Virus record (IMG/VR): IMGVR_UViG_3300046534_001254
Location: 1-39,618 of that record
DNA length: 39,618 nucleotides
Direction: 5' to 3' (one strand)
Source: a virus
Every line of letters starts with the position of its first letter. Position 1 is the stretch's first letter. The translations under genes were made by a program, and so were the position numbers. Shown here one piece after another: positions 27,964 to 35,392 of the stretch. The notes under the pieces are model-generated. The model had not been told where the DNA came from and searched no databases. It saw nothing but the letters and a program-made list of their open reading frames with translations.

Positions 27964-28143
27964 ATGATCAACTTCGTCGCACTAACCGTCCTCGCTGTCG
28001 TCACCCTTGCCCAAGGAGTGGCGCTGCTACGGGCACGCAATAACCTGAGGTGGGCACACCTGCAAGGACTCGCTGCACACCACAGGGTGGACATGTTGAT
28101 GGAAGCCCTCGAAGAGAGGGGCATCAGTCTACCTGAGCTGTAG
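27964..28143 (+). CDS. Small single-span membrane protein
   Basis: The 59-aa product starts at 27964, where AGGGAG lies 6 bases upstream; an earlier in-frame ATG at 27928 lies inside the leader hairpin. Residues 3-22 form one hydrophobic helix, followed by a charged helix (LLRARNNLRWAHLQG...) facing the cytoplasm. Function unknown; early phage membrane proteins of this size often act on the host envelope or cell division. Confidence 0.6.
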   Translation: MINFVALTVLAVVTLAQGVALLRARNNLRWAHLQGLAAHHRVDMLMEALEERGISLPEL

Positions 28144-28150
28144 GGAGAAG

Positions 28151-28177
28151 GGTCACCGTAAGGTGGCCTTTTTCTTT
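28151..28177 (+). terminator. Intrinsic terminator with GTAA loop
   Basis: GGTCACC (28151-28157) pairs with GGTGGCC (28162-28168) around a GNRA-type GTAA loop, then CTTTTTCTTT. The U-run continues into TTTACGG. Confidence 0.8.
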
Positions 28178-28208
28178 ACGGATACTGATATCCACATAGG
28201 AGTATGAC
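28175..28208 (+). promoter_or_regulatory. TTTACGG leader 2 with hairpin and ATAGGAG site
   Basis: TTTACGG (28175-28181) is followed at once by GGATA-CTGA-TATCC (28180-28193), then CACATAGGAG and the ATG at 28209. A tiny out-of-phase ATG-ACA-TGA at 28204 overlaps the true start. Confidence 0.6.
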
Positions 28209-28319
28209 ATGACTGTTGAACTAGCTATTGGTGTGTGTGTTGGCTTGCTCCCTATCGTAGGATGTGGAGTACTAGGCATGGCCATAGGGCTGTGTGTACT
28301 GGCTGCTAGTAGGCCATAG
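28209..28319 (+). CDS. Tiny membrane protein (36 aa)
   Basis: A 36-residue product, mostly hydrophobic from residue 5 to 33 with Gly, Val, Ile, Leu and three Cys residues, forms one membrane span with an Arg-Pro end. It has an ATAGGAG site at correct distance, its own leader hairpin and a following hairpin, so it looks like a real gene despite its size. Function unknown. Confidence 0.6.
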   Translation: MTVELAIGVCVGLLPIVGCGVLGMAIGLCVLAASRP

Positions 28320-28340
28320 AGGAGAGTAGAGAGGCGCACA

Positions 28341-28366
28341 CCACATGGTGGGCCTTTTTCTTTATT
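28341..28366 (+). terminator. Weak terminator hairpin with U-run
   Basis: CCAC (28341-28344) pairs with GTGG (28348-28351) within CCACATGGTGG, then GCCTTTTTCTTTATT. The stem is short, but the T-rich tail is like that of the other cassettes. Confidence 0.5.
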
Positions 28367-28402
28367 CTCTCTGCTAGTCAGGGGGTATGACGTGACTCTT
28401 TT

Positions 28403-28856
28403 TTTACGGCGCCTAGGCGTCATGACTGCGGGGTGCACAGACACCCCGATAACGGTCCTACGTGTGGGTACATCATGTTACCTACTGCACGTTAGTAAAG
28501 CGAATTGCATGATCAAACTATAACCCTGCTCGGGGTGTCTGTGTAATAGAGCGCGTACGTGCATACGTAAGCACGTTACTGGTGTCGAGAACAGGGTGTA
28601 TGCCCTGCTTGTGTGTTCTGAGCACACGAGAGCTTGACTATGCATACCAGTGTCGCCAATAGCATAGAGTCGTGGTTCCTGACACATAAGGGACTGAGTG
28701 GGACCTGTGTTCCCTACTCTTGGGTCTAACAAACCTAACTGCCAATACACACATAACGGGGGCTGAGGCCAAGCGCGTATCGTATGCGTGCTGTCTGGAG
28801 CTCACTGGCCGCCCGTTCACCCACAGTGCAATCACGCACAAACAAGAGAGAAAGCA
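28403..28856 (+). ncRNA. Structured non-coding region, candidate RNA
   Basis: TTTACGG (28403-28409) is followed by the CGCCTAGGCG hairpin and then about 440 bases without a supported gene. The stretch holds a perfect 14-bp inverted repeat (28436-28449 with 28530-28543) enclosing an ACGTG/CACGT stem (28460-28464, 28488-28492). Further hairpins are ACGTGC/GCACGT (28557-28576), CAGGG/CCCTG (28592-28607), an 8-bp stem 28608-28615/28623-28630, GACTATGC with GCATA-GTC (28636-28671) and GAGTGGGA with TCCC-ACTC (28696-28719). It could be a functional RNA or a very long leader. No tRNA T-loop is visible. Confidence 0.5.
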
Positions 28857-29318
28857 ATGCAGTTCATTAACACCCTTGCCTGCCTTGATATTAACGCCAT
28901 GCTAGCCACCATGGCTGTTATGGCGGTCATCATGGGAGGGGCTATCGCAGTAGCCTTGGCCGTAGTGGATGAGTGGAATGAGGCCCGTGCCTATCGGTGT
29001 GCTGCCGAGGTTGAAACCAATCGCCGGCTGGTAGAGTGGTGCGCACCAGCAGTCGGTGTGCTGCTAGATGAGTGGGAATGGAACCAAGAGCGGGTTACTG
29101 CTCGTGAGACTGTGGCTGAGCCCATGGTACGAGAGTGCTTCCCCGTGGGAGAGCCTTCAGCGGCATACGCCTGTGAGATCGATGTTACTGCTGGTGAGAG
29201 CCAGCGTGAAAACGATTTCCTAGAAGCCCTCGTGGCCGAAATGGAAGAGCGGGCAAACGCGCTGTACGATGTATTGTTCTCAACGCCATCGCCAATGATG
29301 GCAGTAGCTCTAGCATAA
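28857..29318 (+). CDS. N-terminally anchored membrane protein
   Basis: The 153-aa product starts at 28857. Residues about 12-34 form one hydrophobic helix (MLATMAVMAVIMGGAIAVALAVV), followed by a Glu-rich, Trp-containing soluble domain with several Cys residues. The helix suggests an anchored protein with the acidic domain on one side. It closes with a strong terminator. Ribosome site AGAGAG is moderate. Function unknown. Confidence 0.6.
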   Translation: MQFINTLACLDINAMLATMAVMAVIMGGAIAVALAVVDEWNEARAYRCAAEVETNRRLVEWCAPAVGVLLDEWEWNQERVTARETVAEPMVRECFPVGEPSAAYACEIDVTAGESQRENDFLEALVAEMEERANALYDVLFSTPSPMMAVALA

Positions 29319-29328
29319 GTTAGAGCCT

Positions 29329-29363
29329 GGTCCGTCCCACATGGGGCGGACCTCTTTCTTTTT
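29329..29363 (+). terminator. Strong intrinsic terminator
   Basis: GGTCCGTCCC (29329-29338) pairs with GGGGCGGACC (29343-29352), 10 bp with one G-U, loop ACAT, followed by TCTTTCTTTTT that runs into TTTACGG. Confidence 0.85.
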
Positions 29364-29395
29364 ACGGACCACTAGAGGTCTAATAGGAGATAAGG
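29361..29395 (+). promoter_or_regulatory. TTTACGG leader 4 with hairpin
   Basis: TTTACGG (29361-29367) is followed by GGACC-ACTAGA-GGTCT (29366-29381, one G-U), then AATAGGAG and ATG at 29396. Confidence 0.6.
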
Positions 29396-29656
29396 ATGAA
29401 CTTGGAATACAAGGGTCTTCTTGGAAGTCTAATGAAATCAATTAAGCTCGGTAAGGGCCTATCGGTTTCTACGGAATCGGTACAGTGGTGCTGGGAGGGG
29501 CCACATAACAGGGGGAGTACGAGAGTGCAGTGTAGTGTTAACGGCAGGAGCTTGGTGAAGGTTCGCCGAGAAATCAACATTGATAAAGAGATGTATGCAT
29601 TGGTGACGACAGAAGAATACAAGGAAATGAAGCGCCTAGCAATCTCGGCACTGTGA
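29396..29656 (+). CDS. Small soluble protein, unknown
   Basis: The 86-aa product has a basic beginning (LMKSIKLGKGL), a beta-rich middle with two Trp residues and a charged helical end. It has an AATAGGAG site. No family is recognised. It stands alone between two terminators, so it is a one-gene cassette. Confidence 0.55.
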   Translation: MNLEYKGLLGSLMKSIKLGKGLSVSTESVQWCWEGPHNRGSTRVQCSVNGRSLVKVRREINIDKEMYALVTTEEYKEMKRLAISAL

Positions 29657-29662
29657 GTTAAC

Positions 29663-29695
29663 GACGGGCCCTTTAGGGGGCTCGTCCTTTTCTTT
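29663..29695 (+). terminator. Intrinsic terminator
   Basis: GACGGGCCC (29663-29671) pairs with GGGCTCGTC (29678-29686), 9 bp with one G-U, followed by CTTTTCTTT running into TTTACGG. Confidence 0.8.
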
Positions 29696-29724
29696 ACGGG
29701 TAATCACACCCATAGAGGATAGTC
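29693..29724 (+). promoter_or_regulatory. TTTACGG leader 5 with hairpin
   Basis: TTTACGG (29693-29699), then GGGT-AATCAC-ACCC (29698-29711), CATAGAGG and the ATG at 29725. Confidence 0.6.
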
Positions 29725-29931
29725 ATGAATAAGCATGTTTTGGTTGTTAACGCGCTGGCACACTTCACAGGACCAGTACCGGTACGAGCTGTGGCTCAGC
29801 GCATCAAGGCCTGTGGACATACTTTGTCCGAAGCATCAATCGCTTACGAGTTGCGGTGTGCCGTATTACTAGGCACTGCAGTTAGTAACGGTAAGCGTAC
29901 CAAGGCGCGTCGTTACAAGTTGGGAGAATAA
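29725..29931 (+). CDS. Winged-helix-like small DNA-binding protein
   Basis: The 68-aa product is basic and helical: LVVNALAHFTGPVPVRAVAQRIKA, then SEASIAYELRCAVLLG, ending in SNGKRTKARRYKL. The order helix, turn, recognition helix and basic wing-like hairpin fits a winged helix. It could be a phage regulator. It is followed by a second gene one base after its stop. Confidence 0.55.
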   Translation: MNKHVLVVNALAHFTGPVPVRAVAQRIKACGHTLSEASIAYELRCAVLLGTAVSNGKRTKARRYKLGE

Positions 29932-29932
29932 A

Positions 29933-30175
29933 ATGGCTATGTCAGAAGAAGATTGCAATTGGGTTTGTGACATGGCTATTGATGGTATGGATTGCGCCAA
30001 GACGGTACGGGAATTGTACTATGCATATGGCCAGGCTGCGATCAATGTACTTGGAATGAGCAAGGAGGGATATGACAACAATGATCAAGCAGAAAAGCTA
30101 ATTGTTGTCATGGGCGCTCGGTTGCAAAAGCTGATCGTCTTGGCTCCCCCCAGCAATACAGCTTCCAACAAGTAG
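29933..30175 (+). CDS. Small acidic protein, unknown
   Basis: The 80-aa product has an acidic, Cys-containing N-terminal half (EEDCNWVCDMAIDGMDCAK) and a helical C-terminal half. Start is ATG at 29933 after GGGAGAATAAA, or the second ATG at 29939. It forms a two-gene cassette with the winged-helix-like protein, ending at a terminator. Function unknown. Confidence 0.55.
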   Translation: MAMSEEDCNWVCDMAIDGMDCAKTVRELYYAYGQAAINVLGMSKEGYDNNDQAEKLIVVMGARLQKLIVLAPPSNTASNK

Positions 30176-30182
30176 CGATTAA

Positions 30183-30213
30183 GAGGTGAAGGGCACAGGC
30201 CCTACCTTTTTTT
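30183..30213 (+). terminator. Intrinsic terminator
   Basis: AGGGC (30190-30194) pairs with GCCCT (30199-30203), extended by AGG/CCT on the outside, followed by TTTTTTT running into TTTACGG. Confidence 0.75.
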
Positions 30214-30243
30214 ACGGCAAGTTCATTTGCCATAGGAGGAAGT
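30211..30243 (+). promoter_or_regulatory. TTTACGG leader 6 with hairpin
   Basis: TTTACGG (30211-30217), GGCAA-GTTCAT-TTGCC (30216-30231), then ATAGGAGG and the ATG at 30244. Confidence 0.65.
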
Positions 30244-30432
30244 ATGGACATCAATGAAATGATTGACCTGAACCGGAAACTGATTGGCGGTTACCCGAGG
30301 GTACAGCCAAAGGAGTACCCAGTGGGGCACCCGATGTGGGAGGCTAGAAAGGCCAGAAACGATGGCTTTCTGAGGTTGTGCTGGGCGTGGCTGATGTTGT
30401 GCCAGGTGAGGAAGGACCGACATGAGAAATAG
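30244..30432 (+). CDS. Small basic protein, unknown
   Basis: The 62-aa product is basic, with a helical start, a Pro/Gly-rich middle and a Trp-containing hydrophobic helix (LRLCWAWLMLCQV) near the end. It has an ATAGGAGG site. It overlaps the next gene by 11 bases. Function unknown. Confidence 0.55.
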   Translation: MDINEMIDLNRKLIGGYPRVQPKEYPVGHPMWEARKARNDGFLRLCWAWLMLCQVRKDRHEK

Positions 30433-30640
30433 CACGACAGACTTGTTGGTCAGTACGCACCAGTATGCACCAGTGCTGTGGAAGTATTGGGACGAGTTCT
30501 GGCAAGGCTGGGAGGTGTATGTGGCCGGGTGGATTGTTGATGAGGTCTACTATCCCGATGCACAATACAGCCCAAGTTCACCAATGCCTGCGGAAGAACT
30601 GCGGCCCTGGAGCAAGGAGCACGGAGGCTACGTCTGGTAG
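30422..30640 (+). CDS. Small Trp/Tyr-rich protein, unknown
   Basis: The 72-aa product is rich in aromatic residues (WKYWDEFWQGWEVYVAGW) and acidic. The start ATG lies inside the preceding gene (ATGAGAAATAG overlap), so it is probably coupled. No family is recognised. Confidence 0.5.
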   Translation: MRNSTTDLLVSTHQYAPVLWKYWDEFWQGWEVYVAGWIVDEVYYPDAQYSPSSPMPAEELRPWSKEHGGYVW

Positions 30641-30652
30641 AGAGATGAAATT

Positions 30653-30677
30653 GGGACCACATAGGTGGCCTTTTTTT
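30653..30677 (+). terminator. Intrinsic terminator
   Basis: CCAC (30657-30660) pairs with GTGG (30665-30668), extended to G-C on the outside across one mismatch, followed by TTTTTTT running into TTTACGG. Confidence 0.7.
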
Positions 30678-30719
30678 ACGGTGTCGTGCAATCCGTATGA
30701 CCCAAACAGGGAGTCTATA
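30675..30719 (+). promoter_or_regulatory. TTTACGG leader 7 with hairpin
   Basis: TTTACGG (30675-30681): ACGG (30678-30681) pairs CCGT (30693-30696), then a CAGGGAG ribosome site and the ATG at 30720. Confidence 0.55.
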
Positions 30720-31364
30720 ATGGCTAACGTAAGCGTCAGTGGCATCAACTTTGACCTCAACACTCTTAGCAACGACACACAGGTGTTGTTCGAGGGAGCT
30801 GAGGGCTCGGAGTTGTCAGTGAACGATATGCGTGAGTTGTTGGTGGGTGATGACCTAGAAGTCTTTGAGACCTGGGTTGTCTGCCATGGAAAGAAGGACG
30901 AAGAAGTGGGTAAGACCACAAAGGAGGAAGTTGTGAAGCTGAAGACCCTGACCGTTAATGGGGTGAACGTGCATGATGGCAGCAAGACCGCAGAAGCTCT
31001 CGAAGGAGTGCTGACGTTGGAGGAGCTGTTGGAACAAGGCACGAAGGGTATGTTGAAGCTGTACATTGGCAATGTGCAGGCTGTGGCACCCGTTGTTGCT
31101 AAGACTGAAGGTCGTTTGGAGTGGTTCTTGCGCAAGCTGAACTTCCGTACCACCACTGACAAAAAGGCGTGGATCCTTAGTCAGAAGATGGAGGTCTGGG
31201 CACAAGCTAGCAGTCAGACTGGGTACTTGCGCTTCGAGCGTGGGTCGTACATGTCAAACCCAGCTGGATGCAAGGCATTCTTGCTGGACGTCAAGGCAGC
31301 TGCTAAGGCAGTGGGAGCAACGTACCAGCATCGCGGTGACCACATCGCAGTGCGGTTCCAGTAG
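30720..31364 (+). CDS. Soluble protein of 214 aa, unknown
   Basis: The start is the ATG at 30720 after GGGAGTCTATA; the frame is open farther upstream but crosses the terminator. The N-terminal 130 residues are acidic and include a KKDEEVGKTTKEEVVKL stretch. The C-terminal half is basic (WFLRKLNFRTTTDKKAW, YMSNPAGCKAFLLDVKAAAKAVGA) and mixed alpha/beta. No family is recognised. It is followed by a membrane-protein gene. Confidence 0.6.
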   Translation: MANVSVSGINFDLNTLSNDTQVLFEGAEGSELSVNDMRELLVGDDLEVFETWVVCHGKKDEEVGKTTKEEVVKLKTLTVNGVNVHDGSKTAEALEGVLTLEELLEQGTKGMLKLYIGNVQAVAPVVAKTEGRLEWFLRKLNFRTTTDKKAWILSQKMEVWAQASSQTGYLRFERGSYMSNPAGCKAFLLDVKAAAKAVGATYQHRGDHIAVRFQ

Positions 31365-31387
31365 TAACTTACCGCAAGGGACTGACG

Positions 31388-31699
31388 GTGATAGGGCTGA
31401 GTATCCTATCACCGTTGGTGGCGTACATTCTACCGCAGTTGCTTATGAAGATAGGCTTGTACTTGCTGTGGAATGCACAATATGTGGATTGGCTGACACT
31501 CATGGTGTTCGTCATGCCACCAATAGTTCTAGTCTGGCTGGTACTAGTACCAGTTGGATTAGCGAACTGGGGTATTGGTAGGCGGAAGATAGCGTTTATG
31601 TGTCTGGCTCCAACAATTGGATTACCAGTACTAATGCTAATGCTAGTAGCAAGTATAGTGATTCTGCCTATAATGCTAATAGTCACACTGCTTAAGTAA
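31388..31699 (+). CDS. Integral membrane protein with three or more spans
   Basis: The 103-aa product is almost entirely hydrophobic. Segments at about residues 4-24, 32-60 and 68-101 can span a membrane. The start is a GTG after AAGGGA. It might be a holin or another envelope-modifying protein, but neither a lysis gene nor a typical charged tail lies beside it. Confidence 0.55.
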   Translation: MIGLSILSPLVAYILPQLLMKIGLYLLWNAQYVDWLTLMVFVMPPIVLVWLVLVPVGLANWGIGRRKIAFMCLAPTIGLPVLMLMLVASIVILPIMLIVTLLK

Positions 31700-31706
31700 T
31701 AGCCGA

Positions 31707-31734
31707 GGAGGTCCACATGGGCCTCCTTTTCTTT
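31707..31734 (+). terminator. Strong intrinsic terminator before the polymerase gene
   Basis: GGAGGTCC (31707-31714) pairs with GGGCCTCC (31719-31726), 8 bp with one G-U, loop ACAT, then TTTTCTTT running into TTTACGG. Confidence 0.85.
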
Positions 31735-31890
31735 ACGGATAGGTCAGATAGAACCGATTGACGTGAAACTCGAACGGTATACCCCGACCAACTCCGCTGA
31801 AGAGGGATAGCCCCTTTGACAACAGGACAACAGGCGCGCGCTCCTGACGTCGCGCATGTTCATAGAAGCTTCAGAACACCTAGGAGGATC
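31732..31890 (+). promoter_or_regulatory. TTTACGG junction 8 and long leader of the polymerase gene
   Basis: TTTACGG (31732-31738) opens a leader of about 150 bases. CGG (31736-31738) pairs CCG (31754-31756). A GC-rich GCGCG/CGCGC hairpin lies near 31832-31856, and TAGGAGG precedes the ATG at 31891. A TTGACGTGA element sits at 31759. The leader is much longer than in the other cassettes, which suggests separate control. Confidence 0.5.
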
Positions 31891-34800
31891 ATGGAATACG
31901 AAGCCCTGACGCTCGCTTACATCGGTAAGCTTGCAGAGACTGAACGAACCGAAGCATTCACGGTCGTAGCCGGTATGGCTGCGGGAATGCTGGTTCGTTG
32001 TATCAATAGTCTAGATAGTATTACTATTAGTACACTCGATGCGATTGATTTCGGCGAAGAGTGTTATATGTACTTCTATGAGATTGTTGAGGAGCGAGAA
32101 GAAAAGAAGTTGGCCGAGAAGTCGGAAAAGTTTCAGGCCAAGACAGAAAACCGAGCTACGTATCTTCCCGGTGCTACGCTCTCGATCATGGCTACAAAGC
32201 GTGAGGGGATGCCCTACTGGCGTTATGAGTTCGACTTGGAGTCTACAGGGTTGATGCCTTGTGTGATTGCACATGAGCAGAAGGTCGATGGACCAGTTGC
32301 TCTACAGATTGTAAACCGTCTGCCTTACGAGATTGATGATAAAGGTCAGTCTATCGGTCGATTTGATATCAATGACGAAGAATACGATCATCTGGCTAAT
32401 GATGGTTGGCAAGTTTCTAAGGATAAGGTTGCTTGGAAGTGGGGTTATGTCGCGGAGAAATTCGTTCGCATGTATCCACAAGCTACTGAGTTCAGTAGCT
32501 ATAACCATCGATTCCGAAGCCCCCTCCTGCCGGGTGGCTTCTTCGCAGGTCAACGAGTAGCGTTCCACCAGTTATGCTGGGAAGATGAAGATGGCAATTT
32601 CATCAATCAGGGTTGTGATGGCTCTGGTTGTTACGACCCTAGTCATCCAATGTTTGCTGAGTTCATTGCTAAGTACGGTATAGTCCCTGTACAGATTACT
32701 ATCATGTGTAAGACATCTGGCATGATGGCTAAAGGTATCTTGATGCCGCGCGAGGGCATTTGTGAACTACTCGGTGTTGATACTCCGTGGTTCCCTGACC
32801 ATCTGCAAGTCAAGGGTAGCCAGAAAGAATTCCATAAGCAAGCCTACGTAGATGACGAAATTACCGTCTACGAAGACTGTTACATTGGCATCATGAAGGT
32901 TTGGAACCGCCGCGCCACCATGGGCGCTGGCTTCGAGCAGCTAGAGAACATTGGGCCGCTTCGCAGGAAGGGTGAAAGTACAATGGGTTACTTGCGCCGT
33001 AAGCAAGAAGTTCTGCGGATCATGAATGAACTCACAGATGAAGGAATGGCCAAGTTACTACGTGGAGGCGTAGACAGACTGCTTGCCAAGGTTGCTCGCG
33101 ACGATAAGAACCTGAAACTCATCATAGACTTCTGTGCCAAGGCTCAGGAGCTTGGTAGCAACATCAGTCCGTTAACCACTACGATGGTTAAACACGCTGT
33201 AGACGAGGCTCTACAGAAAGCTCTTTGGGTTCCTGCTCAAGGTGCTGGTATCCGTGGTACTCAGCTAGTAGTAGTTAATGACTCTAGTGTTCCGGAAGGA
33301 ATGGTGGTGTGCGCGGGAGAACCAATCGGTGTGAAAACCGCTATCTGGCGTTTCCCTACTGTACTAGCTTGTGGTCTAGTTGTCTGCAAGACAATTCATA
33401 GCCGGCCTCACCAACAGGTTAACGGAAGGACTATTCCGTTCTGCGTGTTCTTGAATCCTCGTGATGTTCTAAAGATGCAGGGAGATGATGATGGAGACAT
33501 CATTGCGCTCTCTAGTGACCCTCGGGTTGTGAAGCTCTGGGAATCTCGCTTGGATGATAGGTTCTACGCGATTGAACCAGAAGGACAGAAGCTCGGTTAC
33601 GCTACCGATAGCGCAGAAGGCTGGGACTACATTCGTCATGACCCAATGGGTCCTGTCGGTGCTTGTACAGTTGGTGGACGTACTCGGCTACTAGCTGCCA
33701 AGGACTACGATGGTGCTCTGGCTATGTCAGTCGCTATCCAGGAAAGCATCGACGTTGCTAAGCGAAAGGTGCGAGTTACCAATTGGGAGAAGTCTTCGGA
33801 CCCATCCAATTGGAGGCTCTGCGAAGATGGTAGCTATCATATTCACTGGTTCCGTATTGGTGATCAGTACTATGGTAATAGTCGTCGTAAGGAGTTCACG
33901 TCAGTTGATGAAGAGTCACAGAACTTCTATGACTCTGCTGATGAAGGCTTCCCGCTGGACGAGATGATGGAGTGGTGCAACAAGCGCTTGACTACTCGTG
34001 GTTGTATAAACACCAAGAAGCAACGTCAGAACCCACTGGGCTGGCGTAGTCAAACCAAGCGTCAGACTCCTGATGGTAACGACGACCCAACAGTCGAACT
34101 CGTTACAGTCAAGGTCAAGAAGCGTATCGTTCCTAGCACCTGGGCTCCTAGTGCTTCTAAGCAGAGCGGATGGGAAGGCGGCAATTGGGTACACCACGTA
34201 CACGATCGTTGTCTAGATATCTGGCGGGCTCAAGAGTCTGAGTTCATGGGTGATGTAGAATCGTTCGACCTCAATAACCTGTTGGCTACACTACTGGAAC
34301 AAGTAGGAGTAGATACAGAGGTTCCTGAGCTTACCTGGGAAGAATATTTGTTGGTGCGCGAGAAAGCGGGAATCACAGCCTATGGTAAACGCATGCGTCA
34401 AATCATGCTAACAGTCCAAGACTACGACCTCCGTATGCGTGAGCTTAACCTAGTGCAGTCTGGCCTCGAAGCCAGCCTGTGCAGCCTAAGCATGAACGAC
34501 CTAGCTACTATCTGGTACTACGAGACAACTCCTCGCTGGGGTTACAAGACCTACGAGAATAAAACTAGTGTCTTCACCTTGGATAGAAACTCTGTCCCAG
34601 AAAAGATTCTAGGCGGTGTCAATCTCGTCAACAAGCCGAACCATGCGTTCCGAGCTGTTACCTCCCCAGGTAATGCAATGCTCGCAGCTCTCGAAATCGA
34701 AACCGAAGAAGAATGTGATTTTCTCGACCAGCCAGCCGTTACTGCTTCCACCCGTCTTGGTGGACTACTACGAGCTATTGAGCGTCGAGAAGATAAGTTC

Positions 34801-35094
34801 GGAAGTCTAACCGATACAGTCTATGGGAAAGTATGGAATGCATTGCATGCCAAACACACCACTGACGAGAACGGTGATGGTATTAAGCTCCACGAATGTC
34901 TAGCTTGTAAGCGAAAGCTACAGGATGGGTTTGTGCGTCGACTTCGTGCTAACCATGAGATCAACGAGCAGCAGGTACTCAAAGACCTGGTATCGCATAT
35001 GCGCGGACAACCAAGAAATTGGAAAGTCCCGGTAGATGCTGACATACTAGCTCATGACAACGAAGACGATTGGAACCCTGAGCTATACGCATAG
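31891..35094 (+). CDS. Single-chain DPBB RNA polymerase-like protein
   Basis: The 1067-aa protein starts after a perfect TAGGAGG site; an upstream TTG at 31816 is not needed. MQGDDDGDIIAL at residues 529-540 holds Asp532, Asp534 and Asp536 in the DxDGD motif that binds catalytic magnesium in RNA polymerases. Arg487-Phe-Pro489 45 residues earlier matches the RxP of the same barrel. A preceding barrel may hold Lys281 (AKGILMP) and Lys308/Lys312 (VKGSQKEF). IQESIDVAKRK at 616-626 resembles a helix after the barrel in QDE-1-type enzymes. It probably makes phage RNA from DNA; RNA-templated activity is possible. Confidence 0.8.
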   Translation: MEYEALTLAYIGKLAETERTEAFTVVAGMAAGMLVRCINSLDSITISTLDAIDFGEECYMYFYEIVEEREEKKLAEKSEKFQAKTENRATYLPGATLSIMATKREGMPYWRYEFDLESTGLMPCVIAHEQKVDGPVALQIVNRLPYEIDDKGQSIGRFDINDEEYDHLANDGWQVSKDKVAWKWGYVAEKFVRMYPQATEFSSYNHRFRSPLLPGGFFAGQRVAFHQLCWEDEDGNFINQGCDGSGCYDPSHPMFAEFIAKYGIVPVQITIMCKTSGMMAKGILMPREGICELLGVDTPWFPDHLQVKGSQKEFHKQAYVDDEITVYEDCYIGIMKVWNRRATMGAGFEQLENIGPLRRKGESTMGYLRRKQEVLRIMNELTDEGMAKLLRGGVDRLLAKVARDDKNLKLIIDFCAKAQELGSNISPLTTTMVKHAVDEALQKALWVPAQGAGIRGTQLVVVNDSSVPEGMVVCAGEPIGVKTAIWRFPTVLACGLVVCKTIHSRPHQQVNGRTIPFCVFLNPRDVLKMQGDDDGDIIALSSDPRVVKLWESRLDDRFYAIEPEGQKLGYATDSAEGWDYIRHDPMGPVGACTVGGRTRLLAAKDYDGALAMSVAIQESIDVAKRKVRVTNWEKSSDPSNWRLCEDGSYHIHWFRIGDQYYGNSRRKEFTSVDEESQNFYDSADEGFPLDEMMEWCNKRLTTRGCINTKKQRQNPLGWRSQTKRQTPDGNDDPTVELVTVKVKKRIVPSTWAPSASKQSGWEGGNWVHHVHDRCLDIWRAQESEFMGDVESFDLNNLLATLLEQVGVDTEVPELTWEEYLLVREKAGITAYGKRMRQIMLTVQDYDLRMRELNLVQSGLEASLCSLSMNDLATIWYYETTPRWGYKTYENKTSVFTLDRNSVPEKILGGVNLVNKPNHAFRAVTSPGNAMLAALEIETEEECDFLDQPAVTASTRLGGLLRAIERREDKFGSLTDTVYGKVWNALHAKHTTDENGDGIKLHECLACKRKLQDGFVRRLRANHEINEQQVLKDLVSHMRGQPRNWKVPVDADILAHDNEDDWNPELYA

Positions 35095-35103
35095 AGGTTT
35101 CGG

Positions 35104-35127
35104 GGACCCCTGACGGGGTCCTCTTTT
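35104..35127 (+). terminator. Terminator with UGAC loop
   Basis: GGACCCC (35104-35110) pairs with GGGGTCC (35115-35121) around TGAC, followed by TCTTTTCT. First of four near-identical terminators after the polymerase gene. Confidence 0.85.
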
Positions 35128-35167
35128 CTATGAGAGATAGCAATCACATCACGTATGAGAGAAGAAC

Positions 35168-35368
35168 ATGACTCACAATGAATTTACCGCTAGTAATGTG
35201 ACCGCCTCAAAGACCAAGGCCAACTGTGTTTGGTCTGTTGTCGTTAGCGGACAACAAAGCCGGAGCTTCTACGTCTTTTCCGACGAGACTGGGAACTTCT
35301 CGGAAGCAGAGTTTGCCAGCGAAGAAGAAGCAAAAAAAGAGCTTGACACATACGCGGCTCACATCTAG
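35168..35368 (+). CDS. Small soluble protein, unknown
   Basis: The 66-aa product is beta-rich in the first half and ends in an acidic helix (FASEEEAKKELDTYAAHI). No family is recognised. It is a single-gene cassette between two UNAC-loop terminators; the ribosome site is AGAGAAGAAC. Its shape recalls a small strand-helix fold. Confidence 0.55.
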   Translation: MTHNEFTASNVTASKTKANCVWSVVVSGQQSRSFYVFSDETGNFSEAEFASEEEAKKELDTYAAHI

Positions 35369-35392
35369 GTGACTCTCCTTTGAGAGCATCGG

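Noticed and set aside
28422-28523. 33-aa plus-strand ORF in the structured region
   Set aside because: No ribosome site, and it crosses the long inverted repeat; chance is more likely.
28403-28860. tRNA genes in the structured region
   Set aside because: No T-loop or complete cloverleaf with a 7-bp acceptor stem could be drawn.
30578-31162. 194-aa minus-strand ORF
   Set aside because: It spans a terminator and the antisense of the 214-aa gene; Ser/Thr/Phe-rich antisense composition.
31816-31890. Longer polymerase start at TTG 31816
   Set aside because: No ribosome site there, while TAGGAGG stands exactly before the ATG at 31891.
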